Of a stretch of DNA of 7,250 bases, positions 1 through 4,903 are shown piece after piece; positions within the stretch are counted from its first letter, which is position 1, and every line of letters begins with the position of its first letter. The position numbers and the translations under genes are program-made. The notes under the pieces were generated by a model, which ran no database searches, was not told the DNA's origin, and was given only the letters and a program-made list of their open reading frames with translations. The DNA is taken from the NCBI GenBank assembly GCA_031263265.1, contig JAISGE010000048.1, positions 1 to 7,250 of the forward strand, read 5' to 3'. Source of the DNA: Treponema sp. (GTDB taxonomy: Bacteria; Spirochaetota; Spirochaetia; Treponematales; Breznakiellaceae).

Positions 1-32
1 GCTATACTCCCGCTCCCTTGCCGTTACGGTGA

Positions 33-863
33 TTAGGCGTCGGCTTCCAGCGCCTCTTTAGTGGTAAGGTCCTTGCCATAGAGGTATTCCCGCGAGATTT
101 CCCGCAGCCTGCCGCTGTCCATAAGCTGTTTCAGCGCCCCGTCGAACCGGTCGCGGAGTTCCCTGCCCTTTTCGGTCTTGGGGAACAGCAGGTGTATGGA
201 TACGGCAGACCACCCTTCATCGGTAAGCGGCACGGAATCGATCTTGTACCCCAGGGTGTCGGCGGTAAGCTGGGTGGTAACAAAGGAGCTGATGGTCGCG
301 TCCACCCGCCCCATTTCAAGCTCCGTCAGGGTGTTTGCGATATTCCCGTCGGTATAGACGATTTCGATGTTCGCCCCCGTCCGTTTGATATACTCCTCAA
401 GCTGTACGGTATAGGCGGCCCCTAAACCGGCGGCTACCTTTTTCCCTTCCAGGTCCTTCAGGGAACGGATGCCGGTGCGGCCGTCCTTGAATACCAGGCT
501 GTAACCGTTCCAGAGGTAGGGCACGGTGGACAGGTAATACTTCTCCTCCCGCTCCTGCCGCCACGCGAGGTAGCTGGCTATAAGGTCGAACTCGCCACCC
601 TCCAGAGCCACGAAGATTCCGTCCCATGCGGTGGGCATGAATTCGACCTGGTATTCCGGCAACAGCCCGATGATGGCCTTTACCACCGCTATATCGTAAC
701 CAGCGGCTTCGCCCTGGGCGTTCACATAGTTGTAGGGAGGCATAGCGCCTTCCGTCCCGACCCGGACCAGCGTGGCGCCGCCGCTTTCTTTCTTTCCACC
801 TGCGAACAATACCACCCCCGCCAGCAAAAACACCAACGCAAGAGAACCCATTCTTTTGTTCAT
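33..863 (-). CDS. ABC transporter periplasmic substrate-binding protein, family 3 (amino-acid type)
   Basis: This 276-residue protein looks like a family 3 solute-binding protein (SBP_bac_3), which captures a small polar ligand, usually an amino acid, in the periplasm and passes it to an ABC permease. An N-terminal hydrophobic signal segment (about residues 5-21) ends in LFAGGKKE. There is no lipobox Cys, so type I signal peptidase release seems likelier than lipidation. The mature part has the family pattern: MPPYNYV and GYDIAVV near residues 41-62, AWDGIFVALEGGEFD at 79-93, and the ER of the ligand-binding ER(E)K stretch at 104-107, where Arg105 matches the Arg that normally binds the ligand carboxylate. 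A lobe-two segment runs from about 133. The start is chosen because AAGGAG (complement of 871-876) lies 7 nt upstream. AAGGGAG (complement of 13-19) past the stop may serve a permease gene outside the window. The family is secure; the ligand is not determined. Confidence 0.88.
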   Translation of the reverse strand: MNKRMGSLALVFLLAGVVLFAGGKKESGGATLVRVGTEGAMPPYNYVNAQGEAAGYDIAVVKAIIGLLPEYQVEFMPTAWDGIFVALEGGEFDLIASYLAWRQEREEKYYLSTVPYLWNGYSLVFKDGRTGIRSLKDLEGKKVAAGLGAAYTVQLEEYIKRTGANIEIVYTDGNIANTLTELEMGRVDATISSFVTTQLTADTLGYKIDSVPLTDEGWSAVSIHLLFPKTEKGRELRDRFDGALKQLMDSGRLREISREYLYGKDLTTKEALEADA

Positions 864-880
864 AATCCAACTCCTTAAAA

Positions 881-901
881 AACCTATAAGTTTAATAGGT
901 T
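881..901. repeat. Perfect 7-bp inverted repeat at the predicted transcription start of the binding-protein gene
   Basis: AACCTAT (881-887) and ATAGGTT (895-901) are perfect reverse complements separated by 7 nt. The repeat abuts the -10 box and covers the predicted start site, with the ribosome binding site immediately after it. This placement suits a repressor operator or a small 5' hairpin in the mRNA. The symmetry is seen directly; the function is inferred, and I do not recognise the motif as the operator of a named regulator. Confidence 0.5.
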
Positions 902-930
902 ATGGTATCAAATCCATGCTCATCTGTCAA
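902..930 (-). promoter_or_regulatory. Sigma70-type promoter of the binding-protein gene
   Basis: On the minus strand the -35 box is TTGACA (complement of 925-930), matching consensus. A 17-nt spacer leads to TACCAT (complement of 902-907, 4 of 6 matches), preceded by TG as an extended -10. Transcription would begin near 895, inside the inverted repeat at 881-901, giving a leader of about 32 nt. The promoter lies just outside the IS1-type element whose left end is at about 940-943. Confidence 0.7.
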
Positions 931-939
931 TTATTTTTT

Positions 940-964
940 GGAGGTGATCCACAAAGTATGATGA
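940..964. repeat. Left terminal inverted repeat of the IS1-family element
   Basis: It pairs with 1457-1481, with 2 mismatches in 25. It begins GGAGGTGATCC, which is also complementary to the usual bacterial 16S rRNA 3' tail, so it resembles a strong Shine-Dalgarno sequence on the plus strand. Confidence 0.8.
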
Positions 965-967
965 GCC

Positions 968-1414
968 TTAAGCAAAGCCATAATTGATGTAAAAAAATGC
1001 CATTTCACCCGTTTTTAAGTGATTGAATAATTTCTTGGAAAAACAACAGGTCCTGCGAAATGCCCGCCGTATCCTATGTCTCATCCGGCAGTTGTTCCCC
1101 TCTATTCCTACGGTATACTTCTTCCCAATCAGATGGGTATCTCCCCCCAATGTTGCCAGGAAACGTTTAAGACTTTGGTGATGCTGATTTTCAGTATGGT
1201 ACATGTCCCGTATGCCCATTCCCCGGACAAGCATGATGTTGACCAGGTTAACTACCTCGGGAAGGCAGCCCCGGTAGGTTAGTTCATGGCTGCTGATAAA
1301 CTGGCGTCCGCAGTCTTTACCGAGGTAATTTTGGTTACCCTTGCTTTTTTTCCCGTTTCGGGATAGGTTAGGGCTATGGCAATGAGGGCAATTGAGGTCT
1401 ATGGTGATGGTCAT
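968..1414 (-). pseudogene. IS1-family transposase, broken by a frameshift and loss of the catalytic middle
   Basis: The 148-codon frame joins the two ends of an IS1 transposase. Residues 9-39 form the N-terminal zinc-finger region (CPHC then CGRQF), but one of the four metal Cys is Gly (residue 32, in YLGKDC). A helix-turn-helix-like stretch follows up to GIRD (about residue 90). Just after it the correct continuation (ILKISITKVL) is found in another frame, so there is a small indel. The frame then resumes at THLIGKKYTVGIEGNN and runs to the family C-terminus near CCFSKKL. Full-length relatives have about 230 residues, so roughly 80-90 are missing, including the DDE catalytic segment. The product could not transpose. 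It lies between the terminal repeats of its own element, which confirms the family. Certainty of family is high; the exact deletion points are not visible. Confidence 0.85.
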
Positions 1415-1456
1415 TCTTCATAGAATCATCTTTTGTCCTCTTTGCCTTTCCTCTGT

Positions 1457-1481
1457 TCATCATACTTTGTAGATCACCACC
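1457..1481. repeat. Right terminal inverted repeat of the IS1-family element
   Basis: Reverse complement of 940-964 at 23 of 25 positions. It lies 42 nt beyond the start codon of the broken transposase, as expected for the upstream end of an IS1-type element. Confidence 0.8.
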
Positions 1482-1584
1482 CATAGTTTATATCCGGTTC
1501 TTTAGTATATGTTGCGTTTCTTCGGGGCCTTTCATCTTTTCAAAAAAGTACATGCAGAAGCCTTGGAATTATGGATTTCCCCTC

Positions 1585-1613
1585 TTGACAGTATTTTTTT
1601 AATCGACTATTGT
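1585..1613 (+). promoter_or_regulatory. Sigma70-type promoter of the tRNA cluster
   Basis: TTGACA (1585-1590, full consensus) and TATTGT (1608-1613, 4 of 6) are separated by exactly 17 nt. The predicted start near 1620 lies a few bases before the first tRNA at 1626, as expected for a tRNA transcription unit with a short 5' leader. The second and third tRNAs show no equally good promoter, so co-transcription is likely. Confidence 0.7.
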
Positions 1614-1625
1614 TAAAACTATTCT

Positions 1626-1710
1626 GGAGCGGTGTCCGAGTGGTTGAAGGAGGCGGTCTTGAAAACCGTTGTGCCGCAAGGTACCGGGGGTTCGAATCCC
1701 CCCTGCTCCG
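1626..1710 (+). tRNA. tRNA-Ser(UGA)
   Basis: This 85-nt cloverleaf has a 7-bp acceptor stem (GGAGCGG with CTGCTCC, one G-U), a three-pair D stem TCC/GGA, an anticodon loop CTTGAAA with anticodon TGA at 1660-1662, a long class II variable arm as in serine tRNAs, and a T arm with GGTTCGAATCC. The discriminator is G1710, as usual for tRNA-Ser. No CCA is encoded; TAA follows, so the 3' CCA must be added by nucleotidyltransferase. It decodes UCA and, by wobble, other UCN codons. Confidence 0.95.
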
Positions 1711-1810
1711 TAACAGAAGCAGAGAATGATTGTTGTTTTTGAAGGAGATGTTGGTATTAGGTAAAAAATCATGCTTTCGCCTACTAGGGCTGAAAGGATT
1801 GTAAACTCTT

Positions 1811-1898
1811 GGAGCGGTGCGAGAGCGGTCGAATCGGGCTCCCTGCTAAGGAGTTGTGCCCCGCAAGGGTACCGGGGGTTCGAATCCCCCCTGCTCCG
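1811..1898 (+). tRNA. tRNA-Ser(GCU)
   Basis: This 88-nt class II tRNA has the same acceptor stem and T arm as the upstream tRNA-Ser(UGA). The anticodon loop is CTGCTAA with anticodon GCT at 1845-1847, reading AGC and AGU. The D stem is CGA/TCG instead of TCC/GGA, so both strands changed together, which supports a functional gene. The anticodon stem is GCTCC/GGAGT and the variable arm is long (about 1855-1871). No CCA is encoded. From 1868 to 1901 it is identical to 1680-1713 of the first tRNA-Ser, including the three bases after the gene. Confidence 0.95.
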
Positions 1899-1913
1899 TA
1901 ATAGTAGATTTAT

Positions 1914-1987
1914 GAGGTTGTAGCTCAGCTGGATAGAGCTTCAGATTGCGGATCTGAAGGTCGGAGGTTCGAATCCTCTCAGCCTCA
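1914..1987 (+). tRNA. tRNA-Arg with anticodon GCG
   Basis: This 74-nt class I tRNA has acceptor stem GAGGTTG/CAGCCTC, D arm GCTC/GAGC with A20 after the GG (an arginine identity feature), anticodon stem TCAGA/TCTGA, loop TTGCGGA, T arm GGAGG-TTCGAAT-CCTCT, and discriminator A1987. The anticodon GCG (1948-1950) reads CGC and CGU arginine codons. Most bacteria read these with an ACG anticodon deaminated to inosine, so an encoded G34 is unusual. Folding is sound at every arm, so I see no sign of a pseudogene. No CCA is encoded. Arginine identity follows from the anticodon and A20; it was not tested by other means. Confidence 0.88.
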
Positions 1988-2016
1988 AAAATAAGTCATG
2001 GTGAAACTTATTTTTT
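1988..2016 (+). terminator. Possible AT-rich intrinsic terminator after the tRNA cluster
   Basis: AAAATAAGT (1988-1996) pairs perfectly with ACTTATTTT (2006-2014) around a 9-nt loop, and the strand ends in a T run (2011-2016). It begins directly after the tRNA-Arg discriminator. The stem has only two G-C pairs, so its strength is doubtful. A second small hairpin, TGAGGT/ACCTCA at 2018-2034, follows. Confidence 0.4.
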
Positions 2017-2075
2017 ATGAGGTGATAGACCTCAAGGCTCTTTCAAGTAACCGAGTTTTGAAACAGTCCCAACCA

Positions 2076-2256
2076 TTAATCCTTTATCTGTTCTATGCTC
2101 CCAATCCTCTTCTTGTCCCGTAGCGATTTTGCTTCTGCCGCAGGATAGGTTTCATACAGGGATGCAACTCTATGGGTATTCAGATTATCCATCACCAAGA
2201 TGATTTACTCCGCCAGGGGAAAATCTTCGTCTACCAGCTTTTCCTTATTGAAATTA
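2076..2256 (-). pseudogene. IS630-family (DDE_3) transposase remnant
   Basis: Reading the minus strand from about 2256 gives a frame with KLVDEDFPLAE, a TAA stop (complement of 2205-2207), then IILVMDNLNTHRVASLYETY and PAAEAKSLRDK, ending in TAA at 2076-2078. LVMDNLNTH is the hallmark segment of IS630-type transposases and carries the second catalytic Asp. The internal stop sits where relatives usually have a Lys in EKI. After SLRDK the expected HYTPKHGSWLN..E segment with the catalytic Glu is missing, and KRIGSIEQIKD resembles the C-terminal tail, so an internal deletion is likely. The N-terminal half is absent. There are no clear terminal repeats. The stretch 1988-2385 otherwise holds only the possible terminator and the trp promoter and leader. 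Confidence 0.75.
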
Positions 2257-2278
2257 TCTCTGATTAACTATACGGGGC

Positions 2279-2307
2279 TTGACAAATATACAATGTTTCT
2301 ATATAAA
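2279..2307 (+). promoter_or_regulatory. Near-consensus sigma70 promoter of trpDCF
   Basis: TTGACA (2279-2284) and TATAAA (2302-2307) are separated by exactly 17 nt: a perfect -35 and a 5 of 6 -10. Transcription would begin near 2314, next to the 8-bp palindrome ATACGTAT (2309-2316), leaving a leader of about 70 nt. The leader shows no run of Trp codons, no GC-rich terminator hairpin with a T run and no recognisable T-box, so I see no attenuator. Any regulator would have to act at the promoter. Confidence 0.8.
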
Positions 2308-2366
2308 GATACGTATGTATGAGGCTTGGGACCTAAGATCAAGTACCGATTACCTAAAACTAAATT

Positions 2367-2395
2367 AAAGGGGTCTTATGAAAAATGATGATTAA
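2367..2395 (+). promoter_or_regulatory. trpD translation start region with an overlapping five-codon minicistron
   Basis: AAAGGGG (2367-2373) is the ribosome binding site. The first ATG after it (2378) opens a tiny frame encoding MKNDD that stops at TAA (2393-2395), inside trpD. The trpD starts are tandem ATGs at 2385 and 2388; homologs commonly begin MIKEAI, so either is possible. The site is rather close for 2378 (4 nt) and rather far for 2385 (11 nt). Ribosomes starting at 2378 would terminate beside the trpD start and might reinitiate. The minicistron has no Trp codon. Its use is inferred. Confidence 0.35.
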
Positions 2396-3416
2396 AGAAG
2401 CCATTGTAAAGGCCGCAAATCGTGAAAACCTAAGTTATACCCTGGTCGAAGCGGTCATGGATGAAATCATGAGCGGCACTGCCAGCGAGATCCAGATGGC
2501 TGCCTTCTTGACCGCTTTGGCGGTGAAGGGTGAAACCATCGAAGAAATCACCGCAGCAGCCGCGGGGATGCGTAAACACTGTATCCGCATCCTTCACGAC
2601 CAGGATGTCCTTGAAATCGTGGGAACCGGCGGGGATAAGTCCAATTCTTTCAACATTTCTACCACTGCCGCGCTGGTGGTTTCTGCTGCAGGGGTTCCCG
2701 TGGCAAAACACGGTAACCGGGCTGCTTCCAGCAAGTCTGGAGCTGCAGATGTGCTTGAGGCTTTGGGAGTAAACATCACCATTCCCCCGGAACAAAGCCT
2801 CGAACTGCTAAAAACCATTGGGCTTTGTTTCCTTTTTGCCCAAAACTACCATATCTCCATGAAATACGTGGCGCCCGTGCGCAAGGAACTGGGGATACGA
2901 ACCATCTTTAACATCCTGGGGCCCCTGGTTAATCCGGCAGGGGCCAATATGGAACTGCTGGGGGTCTATGACGGGGAACTCATCGAGCCTATGGCCCAGG
3001 TCCTTGCCAATCTGGGGGTGAAAAACGCCTTGGTGGTATACGGCATGGACGGTCTTGATGAGCTGTCCATGAGTGCAGCAACCAAGGTCTGTGAAGTCCG
3101 GGAAGGCTGTTTCAAGTCTTACGTGATTGAACCGGAAGACCTGGGCCTGCGGCGTTGCAAGAAAGGGGAGCTTTTGGGAGGAAGCCCTCAAGAAAACGCC
3201 CTGATTACCCGGGAGATTCTCTCAGGCAGTCCAGGCCCTAAGCGGGATGCGGTGCTCCTCAACGCCGCCGCAGCCTTGTATGTAGCCCGTCCTGAGTTGT
3301 CTATACAGGAGGGGATAAAAATTGCGGCGGAGCTTATCGACAGCGGCAAAGCCCTAGCTCAACTTGAATCCTTTATCGCCCGTTCTTCGGGTACGTTCCC
3401 CAAGGCTGCGCTATGA
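2385..3416 (+). CDS. trpD: Anthranilate phosphoribosyltransferase
   Basis: TrpD joins anthranilate to phosphoribosyl pyrophosphate, giving phosphoribosyl-anthranilate, the second committed step of tryptophan synthesis in the cytoplasm. The 343 residues match the usual length of the stand-alone enzyme; there is no fused glutamine amidotransferase (TrpG) domain. An N-terminal helical domain covers about residues 1-70. GTGGD (80-84) with SFNIST (88-93) forms the PRPP-binding loop, KHGNRAASSKSGAADVLE (108-125) is the family signature, and HISMKYVAPVRKELGIRT (156-173) includes an Arg (166) expected to contact anthranilate. FNILGPLVNP (175-184) and GLDE (223-226, acidic metal ligands) follow. It is first in trpDCF; its TGA overlaps the trpC ATG by 4 nt, so translation is probably coupled. 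All key motifs are intact. Confidence 0.97.
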   Translation: MMIKEAIVKAANRENLSYTLVEAVMDEIMSGTASEIQMAAFLTALAVKGETIEEITAAAAGMRKHCIRILHDQDVLEIVGTGGDKSNSFNISTTAALVVSAAGVPVAKHGNRAASSKSGAADVLEALGVNITIPPEQSLELLKTIGLCFLFAQNYHISMKYVAPVRKELGIRTIFNILGPLVNPAGANMELLGVYDGELIEPMAQVLANLGVKNALVVYGMDGLDELSMSAATKVCEVREGCFKSYVIEPEDLGLRRCKKGELLGGSPQENALITREILSGSPGPKRDAVLLNAAAALYVARPELSIQEGIKIAAELIDSGKALAQLESFIARSSGTFPKAAL

Positions 3417-4207
3417 TCCTGGATACCCTTGCCGCAAGCACAAGGAAGCGTATTGCCGCGGCTAAAACCCGGTGTTCCCCTGCACGCATCCAAGAAGCGG
3501 CTCTGCGCAAAGCTGCAGTTTCCGCTGCATCAGGAAATCCCTTTGGTTTTGAGCAAGCCCTTAGCCAGCAGGACTGGGCTTTCATCTGCGAAGTCAAGCG
3601 CGCTTCTCCCTCCAAGGGTCTCATTGCCCCTGAATTCCCCTATCTTCAGATTGGCAAGGACTACGAAGCTGCAGGTGCAGCAGCTATTTCAGTACTCACT
3701 GAACCGGACTACTTCCTTGGCAACGACCGTTACCTCAGCGAGATTGCTCAGGCGGTTGCAGTGCCGGTATTGCGGAAAGATTTCATTCTTGATCCCTATC
3801 AGGTGTATGAAGCCAAGGTCCTGGGCGCTCAAGCAGTGCTGCTTATCGTGGCGCTGCTGGACCGGACCGCCCTGGCAGGGTATATCCAGCTTGCAGATAC
3901 CCTGGGGCTTTCCTGTCTTGTAGAAGTCCATACCGTAGAGGAGGTGGAACTTGCTGCAGATGCAGGGGCACGGATCATCGGTATCAACAACCGGGATTTG
4001 CACACCTTCCAGGTGGATCTGGATACCACGAAACAACTGCGGCATTTGATACCCCCCGGGGTTTTGGTGGTTTCCGAGAGTGGTATTCAGTCCCCTAAGG
4101 ACATTCATACATTAGCGGCATATCACCTTAATGGCTTTCTCATCGGTGAGTCTCTCATGCGGGCTTCCAACAAGCGCGCGTATCTGCAGGCGTTACGCGC
4201 TGCCTAA
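3413..4207 (+). CDS. trpC: Indole-3-glycerol-phosphate synthase
   Basis: TrpC closes the indole ring, converting carboxyphenylamino-deoxyribulose phosphate to indole-3-glycerol phosphate with loss of CO2. The 264-residue protein is a single-domain TIM barrel of normal length, not fused to TrpF as in Escherichia coli. Catalytic segments are all present: CEVKRASPSKG (59-69) with Glu60 and Lys62, VLRKDFILDPYQVYEA (119-134) with Lys122, LVEVHTVEE (169-177) with Glu171, IGINNRDLHTF (189-199), VSESGI (220-225) and GFLIGESLMR (241-250), a phosphate-binding strand-loop. The ATG overlaps the trpD stop codon (ATGA), and the gene precedes trpF by 17 nt, so the three form one transcription unit. Confidence 0.97.
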   Translation: MILDTLAASTRKRIAAAKTRCSPARIQEAALRKAAVSAASGNPFGFEQALSQQDWAFICEVKRASPSKGLIAPEFPYLQIGKDYEAAGAAAISVLTEPDYFLGNDRYLSEIAQAVAVPVLRKDFILDPYQVYEAKVLGAQAVLLIVALLDRTALAGYIQLADTLGLSCLVEVHTVEEVELAADAGARIIGINNRDLHTFQVDLDTTKQLRHLIPPGVLVVSESGIQSPKDIHTLAAYHLNGFLIGESLMRASNKRAYLQALRAA

Positions 4208-4224
4208 AGCGTCGGGGGATATTC

Positions 4225-4851
4225 TTGAAGATTAAAATCTGCGGTTTATGCAGGGAAGCAGATGTAGCCTTCGCTAACGAGGCCATGCCTGATTTGGTAG
4301 GTTTTGTGTTTGCCCCAAGCCGCAGGCGGGTTTCCCCTTCCCAGGCTGCCCGGCTTAGGGCACGACTCCAAGAACCGATCATTCCCGTGGGGGTCTTTGT
4401 CAACGCAGCCATAAGCGATATACAGTCCCTTGTAACAGACGGGGTAATCACCTGGGTACAACTCCACGGTACCGAAGACCCGGCCTACATACGAGAACTC
4501 AAAGCCTCCTGTCCCGCGCCTGTGATCCGGGCCTTCAGGGTGGAGCGGCTGGAGGATCTGATTCCTGGGCAGCAAAGAGACCGGCCAGAGGATTACCTGC
4601 TGCTGGATAGCGGTCCTGGAGGAACCGGCCGGTCGTTTCATTGGGATTTGCTGCGAACTTGTAGGCCGCTTGTACCCTATTTTCTCGCCGGAGGCATTAC
4701 GCTGGATAATCTGGAAGCTGCTTTTGTCTACAGGCCCGACGGCCTTGATGTATCCAGCGGGGTGGAAACCAGCGGCTTCAAAGACCGGTCCAAGATGGTC
4801 CGTCTGGTCCAGCGGGTTCGGGAAGGCGGGCTTGTATATAAGCAATCGTGA
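4225..4851 (+). CDS. trpF: Phosphoribosylanthranilate isomerase
   Basis: TrpF performs the Amadori rearrangement of phosphoribosyl-anthranilate, the step between TrpD and TrpC. The 208-residue TIM barrel has KICG (4-7) with catalytic Cys6, VGFVFAPSRRRVS (25-37), VGVFVN (55-60), VQLHG (78-82), LLLDSGPGGTGRSFHWDLL (125-143) with the general-acid Asp128, LAGGI (154-158) and GLDVSSGVETSGFKD (173-187), which holds the phosphate-binding loop. The start is TTG at 4225: a GGGGGAT site (4214-4220) sits at good distance and KICG must be close to the N-terminus, while no ATG is placed properly. The gene follows trpC by 17 nt and is the last of the unit. It ends 52 nt before the convergent cpdB stop; no clear hairpin with a T run was found between them. 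Confidence 0.95.
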   Translation: MKIKICGLCREADVAFANEAMPDLVGFVFAPSRRRVSPSQAARLRARLQEPIIPVGVFVNAAISDIQSLVTDGVITWVQLHGTEDPAYIRELKASCPAPVIRAFRVERLEDLIPGQQRDRPEDYLLLDSGPGGTGRSFHWDLLRTCRPLVPYFLAGGITLDNLEAAFVYRPDGLDVSSGVETSGFKDRSKMVRLVQRVREGGLVYKQS

Positions 4852-4903
4852 ACCGGTGAAAAACAAAGCTACTACTCACCAGCCTTCTCGTAACCGCAGG
4901 TCC

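Larger units (their letters stand above)
940..1481 (-). mobile_element. Internally deleted IS1-family element with both terminal inverted repeats
   Basis: The two ends are inverted copies: 940-964 and 1457-1481 match at 23 of 25 positions. The inner 22 bp starting with GGTGATC (943-964 and 1457-1478) differ at one position. IS1-family ends characteristically begin GGTGAT. The only coding content is a broken IS1-type transposase. The element is about 0.54 kb, clearly shorter than a typical IS1 of nearly 0.8 kb. No target-site duplication is visible: the 9 bp outside each end (934-942 and 1479-1487) do not match, which points to an old insertion or a later rearrangement. Intact ends without a working transposase mean it could move only if a full copy elsewhere supplies the enzyme. 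Confidence 0.8.

Noticed and set aside
192..425. Plus-strand open frame opposite the binding-protein gene
   Set aside because: It is a shadow of a well-supported gene on the other strand and has no ribosome binding site or family motifs. The other long antisense frames over trpD, trpC, trpF and cpdB were rejected for the same reason.
1488..1552. A minus-strand frame of about 21 codons (MYFFEKMKGPEETQ...) between the IS1 element and the tRNA promoter
   Set aside because: It is too short, has only a weak AAGG upstream and I recognise no family. It might be the tail of a lost gene, but nothing supports that strongly.
1909..2034. Possible partial tRNA duplicate: TTTATGAGGT occurs at the tRNA-Arg start and again at 2014-2023
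   Set aside because: Similarity ends after about ten bases and no anticodon or T arm can be folded in the second copy.
2066..2332. GTCCCAA (2066-2072) and TTGGGAC (2326-2332) as terminal repeats of the IS630 relic
   Set aside because: A 7-bp match over this distance is easily due to chance, and it would place the trp promoter inside the element without other support.
4852..4903. Bidirectional terminator between trpF and cpdB
   Set aside because: GGTGA and TCACC can pair over a loop of about 16 nt, but there is no adjacent T run on either strand, so I do not call a terminator.
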